Assembly: GCA_045119835.1 (NCBI GenBank)
Contig: JBGVED010000095.1
Coordinates: 1-54,020 of the forward strand
DNA: 54,020 bases
Direction: 5' to 3'
From: CALVUJ01 sp045119835
GTDB lineage: Bacteria; Bacillota_I; Bacilli_A; RFN20; DUOF01
In this document: piece after piece, positions 1-8,309 of the stretch
How the letters are laid out: every line of letters begins with the position of its first letter
Numbering within the stretch: position 1 is the first letter of the stretch
Program-made: the position numbers and the translations under genes
Notes under the pieces: generated by a model
Told to the model about the DNA's origin: nothing
The model's database searches: none
Seen by the model: only the letters and a program-made list of their open reading frames with translations

Positions 1-60
1 AATTCTGTATTTTTCTTCTTTAGTCCATGTTCTGTTATTTTCTTTTCTTATCCTTGCCAT
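1..60 (-). CDS. Probable IS3-type transposase OrfA, N-terminus only
   Basis: Only the first 20 codons lie in the window. They begin MARIRKENNRTW and continue with a Lys/Glu-rich stretch (TKEEK). A good Shine-Dalgarno (AAAGGAG) precedes the ATG. The basic start followed by a TWTKEEK-like helix resembles the helix-turn-helix OrfA of IS3/IS150-type transposases. The palindrome 40 bp upstream, starting TG and ending CA, would fit an IS3-family end. The assignment rests on 20 residues and the family resemblance is from memory, so a different HTH protein is possible. Confidence 0.4.
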   Translation of the reverse strand, partial: MARIRKENNRTWTKEEKYRI

Positions 61-96
61 TTATAATTCTCCTTTCTAAATTCATTATAACAAAAA

Positions 97-127
97 AAAT
101 GTAGACACTTTTTTTGTGTCTACATTT
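97..127 (-). terminator. Perfect 12-bp hairpin: terminator, possibly an IS terminus
   Basis: A perfect inverted repeat with arms AAATGTAGACAC and GTGTCTACATTT around a 7-base loop. Read on the minus strand it is followed by a run of T, so it forms a rho-independent terminator downstream of the 96-residue membrane protein. The core begins TGTAGACAC and ends GTGTCTACA, the TG...CA arrangement of IS3-family ends, and it lies just upstream of the putative transposase start. Confidence 0.75.
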
Positions 128-166
128 AATTTACCAGTTCATGATAATTCACAAATCTTCCTTTTT

Positions 167-457
167 TTATAATATCATCGAAACAAATATTGTTATAGGA
201 ATTGAAAATAAGTTGCCGATAAATATACTATTTAAAACCAAATGCTTAAATTCACTAATATTATAAGCTAAAACATCTAATTTGTAATTGAATTTATTAG
301 ATATTATATATATAACAAGTGTTGACAATATAATAATTCCACATGTAACAAATGTGAAATATTTGTTTGTATTAAATAGTAATGGTGTTAATAAAAATCC
401 GAATAAAAGGTTAAATGAAATTGCAAGTAAATATATAACAAGTTCTTTTATTTTCAT
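167..457 (-). CDS. Small three-helix membrane protein, unknown function
   Basis: A 96-residue protein, almost wholly hydrophobic, with three predicted membrane segments at about residues 5-27, 34-53 and 73-95. A short polar stretch (SNKFNYKLD) separates the second and third. It follows glgD by 6 bp, so it is probably the last gene of the glgC-glgD transcript; its ribosome binding site would lie inside the glgD end and is weak. I do not recognise the family. The hydrophobicity pattern and operon position support a real gene; the function is unknown. Confidence 0.6.
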   Translation of the reverse strand: MKIKELVIYLLAISFNLLFGFLLTPLLFNTNKYFTFVTCGIIILSTLVIYIISNKFNYKLDVLAYNISEFKHLVLNSIFIGNLFSIPITIFVSMIL

Positions 458-463
458 AAGTAA

Positions 464-1561
464 TTAAGATTGAATATAAGCAGGTTTTTTAATGTTACCT
501 TTTATTTTTGTTTTCTCTTTTACAACACTACCATTTTCAATAATGGCATCTTCAATTACACTATTTGCTTTTATATGAGCGTTTGAAAATATAATTGAAT
601 TGTTAATAACAGCGCCTTCTTCAACAACAACATTTCTACCAAGTATTGAGTTGTTTATAGTTCCGTTAATTTTACAACCATTTGTTATGTAGCAACGATT
701 AACATTTGCTTTCTTTCCATATATTGTAGGGGTTGTATTGTATTCTCTTGTATATATAGGTGTATTCTTATCAAATAACACATCATATTTATCACTATTT
801 AACATTTCTAAACTATAATCAATATAATTTTCCATAGTTCTAAAATATCTCATAAATCCTTTGTGTTCATAAACATTAACATCTTCCAATCTAGCTATGT
901 AGCTAATTACCTCTTTAAGAGTAGGAATTTCATCATCAGGATCAAAGTTTTCTAGTATTTCTATTAATTTTGTTCTGTGGATAATTACTGTTTCCATATA
1001 TACGTTTGGATTTGTGTCATCATTTTTTAAATATTTTAATTTTTTACCATCTTCAGAAAAATTAACTTTATCAACACCAGTAAATTTATCTAATTCGTTA
1101 CTGCAATTTTTATAGGCAATAGTCATTATTTTTCCATTTAGAATATGTTCTTCCATCATCTTTTGATAATCAATATCAGAGATAATATCACAAGGAGCAA
1201 TAACAACAAATGCTTGATTATAATTATATAAGTATTTTTTGTTAGTTAATAATGTATTAAAATCTGTATTCAAATAATTTTTCTTGCTTTCAAGTTCGTT
1301 GTACATAAGGTTAATTCCACCTGTTTGAGTGTTAATAGACCATTCTTTTGCCCCAAGACTTAAATGTTTAAATAACGCTGTAGGTTTATTCTTTACTAAA
1401 ATTTCAATGCTATTTATATTGCAATTTGTAAAACGAGACAAAACAAAATCAATAAAATAATATCTTCCTAAAAAAGAAGTTGTTTCTATATTTTTATTGT
1501 GAGTTAAATTTCCAAAGTTAGATGTAGTGTGCAAATTTACAATACCTAATATCTTATCCAT
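464..1561 (-). CDS. glgD: ADP-glucose pyrophosphorylase regulatory subunit GlgD
   Basis: A 365-residue homologue of GlgC that assembles with it to make ADP-glucose for glycogen. It keeps the fold landmarks: an RYYFIDFVLSR segment near residue 33, a GAKEW..NTQTGG segment near residue 70, and a C-terminal left-handed beta-helix with hexapeptide-like repeats (residues about 280-355). It lacks the N-terminal GGxGxRL nucleotide-binding loop, which in GlgC is residues 12-17, and the GDH of the catalytic loop is replaced by PCD. That is the usual GlgD state: little or no catalysis, a modulator of GlgC. It starts 1 bp after glgC with AAGGAGG as ribosome binding site. No glgA, glgB or glgP is in the window. 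Confidence 0.93.
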   Translation of the reverse strand: MDKILGIVNLHTTSNFGNLTHNKNIETTSFLGRYYFIDFVLSRFTNCNINSIEILVKNKPTALFKHLSLGAKEWSINTQTGGINLMYNELESKKNYLNTDFNTLLTNKKYLYNYNQAFVVIAPCDIISDIDYQKMMEEHILNGKIMTIAYKNCSNELDKFTGVDKVNFSEDGKKLKYLKNDDTNPNVYMETVIIHRTKLIEILENFDPDDEIPTLKEVISYIARLEDVNVYEHKGFMRYFRTMENYIDYSLEMLNSDKYDVLFDKNTPIYTREYNTTPTIYGKKANVNRCYITNGCKINGTINNSILGRNVVVEEGAVINNSIIFSNAHIKANSVIEDAIIENGSVVKEKTKIKGNIKKPAYIQS

Positions 1562-1562
1562 T

Positions 1563-2690
1563 TTAATTTTCCTCCTTAGTTACCAATAAAATTTCTTTGT
1601 CATTAGAGTTAACTTTAATGTTTTCCTCAATAACAACATCGTTATTTAAAATGCAATTTTTTACTATAGCTCCATCTTTTATGATACAGCCTGGTAAAAC
1701 AACAGAATCTATAACTTTTGCTTTTTTACCTATTTTTACATCTTTGAATATGATTGAATGTTTAACTTCTCCTTCAACAACGCATCCTTGATTTATTAAA
1801 CAATTACTTATTTTAGCGTCTGCAGATATGTATTGAGGAGGAGAAAAAGAATCCTCAGTATATATTTTCCAAGATGAAGAATCATCAAGCAAACCAAGTT
1901 TATCGTTGTCTAGTAAATCCATGTTAGATTGCCATAAACTTTCAACAGTTCCAACATCCTTCCAATATCCTTCAAAAGGATATGCGTACATGTTACATTT
2001 TTCTTCAAGCATTGTAGGTAGAACGTGTTTACCAAAGTCGTGTTCTTTGCGCTCAGTGTGGTTGTTTTCTTTCTCTAAATACTCTTTTAATTTGCTGTAT
2101 GTGAAGATATATATTCCCATAGATGCAAGAGTGCTTTTTGGCTTTGCAGGTTTTTCCTCAAATTCTACGATTGAATAATCTTTGTTTGTGTTAATAATAC
2201 CAAATCTACTCGCTTCTTTTAAAGGAACATCAATAGCTGCAATTGTTACATCAGCGCCTTTACTTTTATGAAAATGTAACATTTTCGAGTAATCCATTTT
2301 ATAAACATGGTCACCAGATAAGATAAGTACGTATTCTGGATTGTATTTTTCAATGAACGAAAGGTTTCTATAAATGGCATCAGATGTTCCATTATAAAAA
2401 TAACATTCATCACCTTTTTGGCCTGGTGCTAACAATACACATGAATTTCCATTAGCATCAAGTCCCCATTTTTGGCCGCTTCCAATATATTCTGTTAAAC
2501 TTGCTCCTTCGTATTGAGTAAGCACACCTACAGTTTTTATCGTTGAGTTAGCACAATTTGATAGTGGAAAATCTATGATTCTATATTTTCCACCAAAATT
2601 AACAGCAGGTTTTGCGATTGTTTTTGTAAGGTCGCTCAAACGAACGCCTTTACCACCTGCTAAAAGCATTGCAATAATTTCTTGTTTCAT
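1563..2690 (-). CDS. glgC: Glucose-1-phosphate adenylyltransferase catalytic subunit GlgC
   Basis: Makes ADP-glucose and pyrophosphate from ATP and glucose-1-phosphate, the committed step of bacterial glycogen synthesis. Visible motifs: AGGKGVRL at residues 11-18 (ATP binding), RIIDFPLSN near 36-44, the GSGQKWGLD loop near 70, YNGTSDA near 100, the catalytic LSGDHVYK loop near 124 and FEEKPAKP near 176. A C-terminal left-handed beta-helix (about 280-360) follows. At 375 residues it has the usual Bacillota length. The Shine-Dalgarno AAAGGAG is about 12 nt from the ATG, rather far. It is the first gene of the glgC-glgD-membrane protein unit and divergent from the ATPase gene. Confidence 0.96.
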   Translation of the reverse strand: MKQEIIAMLLAGGKGVRLSDLTKTIAKPAVNFGGKYRIIDFPLSNCANSTIKTVGVLTQYEGASLTEYIGSGQKWGLDANGNSCVLLAPGQKGDECYFYNGTSDAIYRNLSFIEKYNPEYVLILSGDHVYKMDYSKMLHFHKSKGADVTIAAIDVPLKEASRFGIINTNKDYSIVEFEEKPAKPKSTLASMGIYIFTYSKLKEYLEKENNHTERKEHDFGKHVLPTMLEEKCNMYAYPFEGYWKDVGTVESLWQSNMDLLDNDKLGLLDDSSSWKIYTEDSFSPPQYISADAKISNCLINQGCVVEGEVKHSIIFKDVKIGKKAKVIDSVVLPGCIIKDGAIVKNCILNNDVVIEENIKVNSNDKEILLVTKEEN

Positions 2691-2805
2691 TAATTAAAAT
2701 ATCTCCTTTCGAATAAGATAAATTTCGTGATACAAAATCATGATAACATAAAATTACAAGAAAAACTATTTATTTGCATATTTATAATTAAAAATTATAA
2801 AAATA

Positions 2806-2834
2806 TAGTTGAATACAGATAATTGTGATATACT
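2806..2834 (+). promoter_or_regulatory. Extended -10 promoter for the calcium ATPase gene
   Basis: In the 187-bp divergent region between glgC and the ATPase gene, TGATATACT (hexamer TATACT at 2829-2834) forms an extended -10. A weak -35 (TAGTTG) lies 17 bp upstream. No clear glgC promoter could be picked on the other strand. Confidence 0.45.
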
Positions 2835-2895
2835 TTAAAAGTAATTATTATTACACTTATAGAATAATATTAAACTAATGAAGGGAAGGTTGCCG

Positions 2896-5550
2896 ATGTT
2901 TGAAAAGAAAAAATTAGATGAATGTGAAAAGGAATTGCAAACAGATTATGAGGTGGGGCTAAGTAGCGAGGAAGCTAAAAACAGGTTGAATAGGAATGGA
3001 AAGAATGCTTTGGATGAAGGGAAAAAGAAAAGTATATTTGGTATATTTTTATCACAACTAAATGATCCTATGATATATATATTATTCGTTGCAATTATTA
3101 TTTCTATATCTTTAAAAGAAATTAGCGATGCAATAATAATTGTGGCTGTTGTTTTGCTAAATGGAGTAATAGGAACGGTCCAGGAATCAAAAGCAGAAAA
3201 AGCGCTAGAAGCTTTAAAAAAGATGTCTTCACCATCGTGTGTTGTTAAAAGAGACGGACATTTGATAGAAATAAAAGCGGAAGATTTGGTTGTCGGAGAT
3301 GTTGTGGAAATTGAAGCAGGAAGAACAATTCCGGCAGATTTGCGAATAATTGAATGTGTTAATTTAAAAATAGAAGAAGCTTCTTTGACAGGAGAGTCTG
3401 TTCCTGTTATAAAAGATGCTAATGCTGTTTTTGATAAAGATATTCCTTTAGGGGATAGGATAAATATGGCGTATATGTCAACAAATGTTGTAAATGGTAG
3501 AGGCGCGGGAGTTGTTGTGTCAACTGGAATGAATACGCAAGTTGGAAAAATTGCTAGTTTAATAAAAAATGAAAAAGAAGAAATGACACCTTTGCAAAAA
3601 AGACTTGCTGATTTAGGTAAAATGTTAGGAATTTTAGCAGTGGCGTTATGTGTTTCTTTGTTTGTTATTGCTTTGATTCAACAACGAGATGTAAAAGAAA
3701 TGCTTATTAGCGCAATATCTTTAGCTGTTGCAGCTATACCAGAAGGACTGCCTGCTGTTGTTACTATAGTTTTGGCACTTGGTGTTCAAAGAATGGTAAA
3801 GGTTAATACAATAGTGAGAAAACTACCTAGCGTAGAGACTTTAGGTGCTGTTAGTGTTGTGTGTAGTGATAAGACTGGAACATTGACGCAAAATAAAATG
3901 ACAGTAGAAAAGGTGTATTTTAACGGAAATTTATTAGATGCTAAAGATGCTGGAAATTGCAACCTTTTGATAGAAGGACTTGTTTTGTGTAATGATTCAA
4001 TATCAGATGAAAAAGGAGTTATAGGAGATCCAACTGAAGTTGCGTTAATAGAGTTAGGTAACAAACACAGGATGTTGAAAGAAACCTTGAATGAAAATTA
4101 TCCTAGAATAAATGAAATACCTTTTGATTCAGAACGAAAGATGATGACTACTCAACATGATTATGGGAATGTAAAACGAGCATATACAAAAGGTGGCTTA
4201 GATATAATTTTAAAAAGAAGTACAAAAATATATGATTCTGGGAAAATTAGAAATATAAAAGAAGAAGATATAAAGAAAATATTTGCAGCTTCAAGCGAAA
4301 TGTCACGTGAAGCATTAAGGGTTTTGGCACTAGGGTATAAAGACAACGGCGTATTAGAAGAAAAAGATTTAATATTTGTTGGACTTGTAGGAATGATTGA
4401 TCCCCCAAGACCAGAAGCCAAAGAGGCTGTAAGCACATTTAAAGAGGCTGGAATAACTACAATTATGATAACTGGAGATCACAAAGATACTGCGTTTGCT
4501 ATTGCTAAAGATTTGGGAATAGCCGATAGTATAGAACAATGTATAAATGGGGAACAGCTTGATAAATTGACGCAAGAAGAATTAAATGAAAAAGTTTTAA
4601 ATTTAAGGGTCTTTGCAAGAGTGTCTCCTGAGCATAAAGTTATGATTGTAAAAGCGTTTAAAGCAAATGACAAGATAGTTTCAATGACTGGAGATGGAGT
4701 TAATGATGCTCCGAGTTTAAAGGCTGCGGATATAGGTATAGCCATGGGGATAACAGGAACAGATGTTGCTAAAGGTGCAGCAGATATGGTTTTAAGTGAT
4801 GACAATTTTGCTTCTATAGAAAAAGCCATTGAAGAAGGAAGGACAATATATGCAAATATAAAGAAGTCTGTGTTGTTCTTGTTATCAAGCAATTTTGCAG
4901 AGGTTATAGCAATGTTTTTGGCTGTTATAGCAGGCTTTCCGGTTCCATTAATAGCAATACATATATTATGGATAAATTTATTAACTGATTCAATTCCTGC
5001 ATTAGCATTGGGAAGTGACCCAAAAGAAACCGATGTTATGAAGGACAAACCTAGAAACCCTAAAGATTCCTTGTTTGCACACGGGGGATTAAAGCTAACT
5101 TTATTCTATGGGGTATTAATTGCATTTTTGACTTTATTTGCATTTATTAGCATTCCATATGCTGAATTGAAAAATCTTGGCACAGAGATAAATTATGGTG
5201 CTATAAAAGATATATTAAACAATAATCCGGATGTGTTGATGAAGGCTCAAACATTTGCCTTTACTACTTTAGCTGTTAGTGAGTTATTACATGCAGTTGG
5301 AATGCGCAACTTAAAAAAATCTTTTATAAGAAAAGATATATTTAATAATAAATTGATGGTATTTGCGGTTGTTTTTGGAGTTTCATTGCAAGTGCTGGTT
5401 ACTGAAATTTCTTTCTTAAATGACTTCTTTAAAACTACCAAGTTAGAATGGGCAGAGTGGTGCTTTATTTTAGGAATTTCTCTTATTACATTAATTGCTC
5501 ATGAAGTGCTTGTTTTAGGAATGAAATTAGCTAACAAGAGAAAAAAATAA
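2896..5550 (+). CDS. Calcium-transporting P-type ATPase, SERCA-like (P2A)
   Basis: An 884-residue P2-type ATPase that would export Ca2+ at the cost of ATP. In order: actuator-loop TGES at 165-168; TM4 PEGLP at 282-286, with the calcium-binding Glu of SERCA; phosphorylation motif DKTGTLT with Asp325; hinge motif GDGVNDAP at 599-606; TM5 SSNFAEV, keeping the Asn and Glu of calcium site I; TM6 WINLLTDSIPALALG, keeping the Asn and Asp of site II. These residues favour Ca2+ over H+ or Na+/K+. I chose the ATG at 2896 because GGGAAGG lies 6 nt before it; an in-frame ATG at 2878 has no ribosome binding site. It appears monocistronic. Confidence 0.93.
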   Translation: MFEKKKLDECEKELQTDYEVGLSSEEAKNRLNRNGKNALDEGKKKSIFGIFLSQLNDPMIYILFVAIIISISLKEISDAIIIVAVVLLNGVIGTVQESKAEKALEALKKMSSPSCVVKRDGHLIEIKAEDLVVGDVVEIEAGRTIPADLRIIECVNLKIEEASLTGESVPVIKDANAVFDKDIPLGDRINMAYMSTNVVNGRGAGVVVSTGMNTQVGKIASLIKNEKEEMTPLQKRLADLGKMLGILAVALCVSLFVIALIQQRDVKEMLISAISLAVAAIPEGLPAVVTIVLALGVQRMVKVNTIVRKLPSVETLGAVSVVCSDKTGTLTQNKMTVEKVYFNGNLLDAKDAGNCNLLIEGLVLCNDSISDEKGVIGDPTEVALIELGNKHRMLKETLNENYPRINEIPFDSERKMMTTQHDYGNVKRAYTKGGLDIILKRSTKIYDSGKIRNIKEEDIKKIFAASSEMSREALRVLALGYKDNGVLEEKDLIFVGLVGMIDPPRPEAKEAVSTFKEAGITTIMITGDHKDTAFAIAKDLGIADSIEQCINGEQLDKLTQEELNEKVLNLRVFARVSPEHKVMIVKAFKANDKIVSMTGDGVNDAPSLKAADIGIAMGITGTDVAKGAADMVLSDDNFASIEKAIEEGRTIYANIKKSVLFLLSSNFAEVIAMFLAVIAGFPVPLIAIHILWINLLTDSIPALALGSDPKETDVMKDKPRNPKDSLFAHGGLKLTLFYGVLIAFLTLFAFISIPYAELKNLGTEINYGAIKDILNNNPDVLMKAQTFAFTTLAVSELLHAVGMRNLKKSFIRKDIFNNKLMVFAVVFGVSLQVLVTEISFLNDFFKTTKLEWAEWCFILGISLITLIAHEVLVLGMKLANKRKK

Positions 5551-5977
5551 ATAAATGGATATTATAGTAAAAACGGCGACAATAAAACAAAATTTATGAG
5601 TGGAACAATAAGGTACTAATGTTTTTTCTGCTGTATTTAAAATAATTGCTATGTTTATATATGAAGATGATAGTCAAAAAAAGGCGTGGCGACTTTTAAA
5701 ACGGGGTAAAATCGTTGTTGGTGCAGCATAGCACTTGCGTTCCGGTCTTTATAGAGAAAAGGAACAAAGTAAATGTTAGAATAGATATTGCATGAGTTTT
5801 TTGTTTAGGTAATAACTATTATAGTTTTTATATAGGTCTTAAATGATTCTGAAAAAGTAGATTTAAAATGGAATCATTTAACTATTGGAGTTGTAGTGTT
5901 TATGGTAGAAAGATTGTTGAATTAAAATATGAACTATGTAGCGATTATGTTAAAAAACTGTATTAGAAAGAGATACA

Positions 5978-6124
5978 ATGCTTGATGATGTGGAGAATTC
6001 TATTTTCGATGTTATAGGTCTTAGGTGTGGGGGTTATAGGCTACACCAAGATATTATGGTTTATAAAAAACATACAATAATTAGCGAGAGTACTAACGTG
6101 CTTAATAAAGAGCAAAGTCAATAG
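5978..6124 (+). pseudogene. Possible gene relic with a frame break
   Basis: A 48-codon frame beginning MLDDVENSIFDVIG, with no ribosome binding site of its own. The frame stays open for a few codons upstream of the ATG. Immediately before that, another frame reads ...ELKYELCSDYVKK, and joining the two across one frameshift gives a continuous hydrophilic protein-like stretch. This looks like the tail of a decayed gene ending just before the terminator at 6157. I cannot name a parent family. Confidence 0.25.
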
Positions 6125-6156
6125 TCAGAATAGGGACTTTGAAAATGCTATGGAAG

Positions 6157-6181
6157 GCGACAAAAAAATGTCGCTTTTTTT
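6157..6181 (+). terminator. Rho-independent terminator in the gene-poor region
   Basis: GCGACA (6157-6162), six A, TGTCGC (6169-6174), then a run of seven T. It implies a transcript from the left, either an ATPase read-through or a now-decayed gene or small RNA. Confidence 0.75.
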
Positions 6182-6786
6182 GTGCTAAATACGCTTATTT
6201 TTGGGTGTTGTTGCATAGTGATAGAAATTCTGCGCAAGAACAAATAAAATGTGCTTTTGCTACAAATTTAACAATGTTTGCATGTATGGCCGCTTTTTCA
6301 GGGAGTTAATAGTGTTTGAATTAAATTGACAATGGATATACTTTTTTCTTGTACAATAAATTCACAAAAAAAACATATCTGATTCATGAAATAAACCAAA
6401 AATAAAAATAAATATAAATAATGCCTAAAAAATCTATTGTAGTAATAAATTTTAATAAAAGAGAGTTTTTGATAAATGGTCAATTGATTTTTTTGAAAGG
6501 AGTTGTGATAGCTTTTTAAACAAAAAAGCAGATAGGCCTTTTCGAGGAAAGGATATAAGAAATAATTATTGTAATAAAATATAGCGATTGTTAAAAAGCA
6601 AAGACAAACATGGAAGTGGTGTTAGGAAACCATACTGTGGGCTTTCTAAGCTTGGTAGATGATAAATATAAATAATGTATATATTATACATAATAATAGA
6701 TAATGGAATTGTGATAAAAAAAGCAAAGTTAATTCACATGGCGAATAAAATCTAAAAGCAAACAAAAAAATAAGTGTTTTTTTGGT

Positions 6787-6802
6787 GGTTTCATGTGAAA
6801 CC
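6787..6802. promoter_or_regulatory. parS-like palindrome (candidate ParB site)
   Basis: GGTTTCATGTGAAACC matches the bacterial parS consensus TGTTTCACGTGAAACA at 13 of 16 positions, including 11 of the inner 12 (TTTCAYGTGAAA). parS sites are bound by ParB and cluster near the replication origin, where the ribosomal operon also often lies. No parA or parB gene is visible nearby. Confidence 0.4.
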
Positions 6803-7010
6803 CAAGTAATTGCTTTGTGTATTTTGTTTCAAAAAAAACAAATTTTGAAGGAGAAAAACCCTAAAAAAACAATAGGATTGAAGAACTTCTTGTATTTAGG
6901 ATGTAAAGAAATGGCGAAGTTGAAAAATCAAACAAAAAAACTTTTTTATGATAAAACAATCATAAAAAAGCGCGGGAACAAAAGAATGTTTTTGAGTGAA
7001 AACTATAGTT

Positions 7011-7036
7011 TAACAATATAGTTTACTATATTGTTA
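7011..7036. repeat. 11-bp perfect inverted repeat upstream of the S10 promoter
   Basis: TAACAATATAG (7011-7021), four bases, CTATATTGTTA (7026-7036). Neither strand has a T run after it, so it is not a standard terminator. It ends 64 bp before the -35 box of the ribosomal promoter and could be a protein-binding operator. Confidence 0.55.
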
Positions 7037-7100
7037 CAGAACAAAAATATGGCGTATTTTGCGCAAATGAAAATAAATTTATAAAAAAATAATTTTTTGC

Positions 7101-7129
7101 TTGACAAGGGGGTAAAGGTGATATATAAT
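7101..7129 (+). promoter_or_regulatory. Strong consensus promoter of the S10 super-operon
   Basis: TTGACA (7101-7106), exactly 17 bp, TATAAT (7124-7129): a perfect sigma-A promoter, as expected for the most heavily transcribed protein operon. Transcription should start near 7136, giving a leader of about 125 nt before rpsJ. Confidence 0.9.
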
Positions 7130-7135
7130 CGTTGA

Positions 7136-7261
7136 TGCATGTGCAGTGAAGTGCGAGGTTGCTGACACGCCCATAAAGGTTGTCATAACCTACCCGGTAT
7201 GTCAGGGAATTCGCGTTGAGCACTTGTCTAAGCCAGATTTTAGACGAAGGGGGAAATTAAT
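7136..7261 (+). ncRNA. Structured leader RNA of the S10 operon
   Basis: The leader can fold into nested helices. The outer stem pairs GTGC (7141-7144) with GCAC (7220-7223) and AGTGCG (7150-7155) with CGCGTT (7212-7217). Inside it CTGACA (7162-7167) pairs with TGTCAG (7200-7205), with a top hairpin AGGTT/AACCT (7177-7191). A separate hairpin GTCTAA/TTAGAC (7226-7245) sits just before the ribosome binding site GGGGG. From memory the sequence resembles leaders upstream of rpsJ in other Bacillota, thought to mediate ribosomal-protein autoregulation. The binding protein (L4 or another) is not shown by the sequence. Confidence 0.6.
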
Positions 7262-7573
7262 ATGGCAAAATCAAATAAGATACGTATAAAGCTAAAAGCA
7301 TACGATCACAAAATTCTTGATGCTTCATCTTTAAAGATTATTGAAGCAGCAAAAGCTACAGGAGCAAAAGTTGTAGGGCCTGTACCTCTACCAACAGAGA
7401 AACAAGTTTATACAATTTTAAGAGCTGTACACAAATATAAAGATTCTCGCGAACAATTCGAAATGAGAACTCACAAAAGATTAATTGATATCGTTAATCC
7501 AACAGCAAAAACAGTTGATACATTAACTAGACTAGATTTGCCAAGTGGTGTTGATATTGAAATCAAACTGTAA
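7262..7573 (+). CDS. rpsJ: 30S ribosomal protein S10
   Basis: 103 residues, the normal length. S10 sits in the 30S head and, as NusE, also joins the transcription antitermination complex with NusB. The start KIRIKLKAYDHKILD and the RTHKRLIDI segment near residue 60 are diagnostic. It is the first gene of the super-operon, behind a structured leader. No tuf, fusA or rpsL precedes it, unlike in Bacillus. Confidence 0.98.
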   Translation: MAKSNKIRIKLKAYDHKILDASSLKIIEAAKATGAKVVGPVPLPTEKQVYTILRAVHKYKDSREQFEMRTHKRLIDIVNPTAKTVDTLTRLDLPSGVDIEIKL

Positions 7574-7595
7574 TTAATAAGGAGGAAGGCAAAGT

Positions 7596-8291
7596 ATGAA
7601 ATCAATATTAGGAAGAAAAGTTGGAATGACTCAAGTTTTCACTACTGAAGGTGCTATGATTCCTGTTACAGTAGTTGAAGTTTTACCAAATGTTGTTCTA
7701 CAAAAGAAAACAATTGAAAAAGATGGTTATGAAGCTTTACAAGTTGGTTATGAAGAAAAAAGAGAAAATATCACTTCTAAACCTTTAAAAGGAATATTTG
7801 CAAAAGCTAATACAACAACTAAACAATTTGTTAAAGAAATCAAAGGTGATGAATTAACAAGTTATGAAGTTGGACAATCAGTTACAGCAGATTTATTTAA
7901 GGCTGGTGAAGTTGTAGATGTTATAGGTACATCTAAAGGTAAAGGTTTCTCTGGTAGTGTTAAAAGACACGGAAACAAAATTGGTCCTAAAGGTCACGGT
8001 TCTGGATATCATAGAGGTGTTGGTTCAATGGCTACAGTTGGTCGTACTAACAACAGAATTCATCCAGGTAAGAAAATGCCAGGACATGATGGAAATGAAC
8101 AATCAACAATTTTAAATCTTGAGGTTGTTTCTGTTGATGCAACTAAAAATGCAATTTTAGTAAAAGGTTGTATCCCAGGTCCAAATAAAGGATTAGTAAC
8201 TATCAGAAGTGCTGTGAAGGCTCAAAAGAAAAGTCCTAAAGCTAAAACTTTAGTTAACTATTCTGCAAGCACTGAAGCAGCTGCTGAGTAA
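7596..8291 (+). CDS. rplC: 50S ribosomal protein L3
   Basis: 231 residues; binds 23S rRNA domains II and VI and reaches toward the peptidyl-transferase centre. Recognised by the start MKSILGRKVGMTQVF and the conserved KGHGSGYHRGVGSMA loop near residue 130. The C-terminus runs about 20 residues past the usual end as a Lys/Ser/Ala-rich tail. It follows rpsJ by 22 bp with AGGAGG as ribosome binding site. Confidence 0.98.
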   Translation: MKSILGRKVGMTQVFTTEGAMIPVTVVEVLPNVVLQKKTIEKDGYEALQVGYEEKRENITSKPLKGIFAKANTTTKQFVKEIKGDELTSYEVGQSVTADLFKAGEVVDVIGTSKGKGFSGSVKRHGNKIGPKGHGSGYHRGVGSMATVGRTNNRIHPGKKMPGHDGNEQSTILNLEVVSVDATKNAILVKGCIPGPNKGLVTIRSAVKAQKKSPKAKTLVNYSASTEAAAE

Positions 8292-8309
8292 ATAACAGGA
8301 GGTTAAAAA

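Larger units (their letters stand above)
5551..7100. other. 1.5-kb region without a convincing gene
   Basis: Neither strand has a reading frame with both a ribosome binding site and a recognisable protein. It holds a broken-frame relic (5978-6124 and upstream), one clear plus-strand terminator (6157-6181), a parS-like palindrome (6787-6802) and a long inverted repeat (7011-7036). A 36-codon basic frame starting at 6911 is not convincing. I looked for tmRNA, RNase P, SRP and 6S RNA signatures and saw none. The length is striking next to the tightly packed operons on both sides. Confidence 0.6.

Noticed and set aside
4479..5048. 189-codon frame antisense to the calcium ATPase
   Set aside because: It mirrors the conserved ATPase coding strand, has no ribosome binding site and resembles no protein; the ATPase motifs fix the real frame.
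6782..7021. 79-codon frame on the plus strand, with an internal 36-codon basic frame from 6911
   Set aside because: It begins without an ATG or ribosome binding site, covers the parS-like site, and has poly-Lys low-complexity composition as expected from A-rich non-coding DNA.
5551..7100. A housekeeping RNA (tmRNA, RNase P, SRP or 6S RNA)
   Set aside because: None of the conserved cores of these RNAs could be found by eye on either strand.
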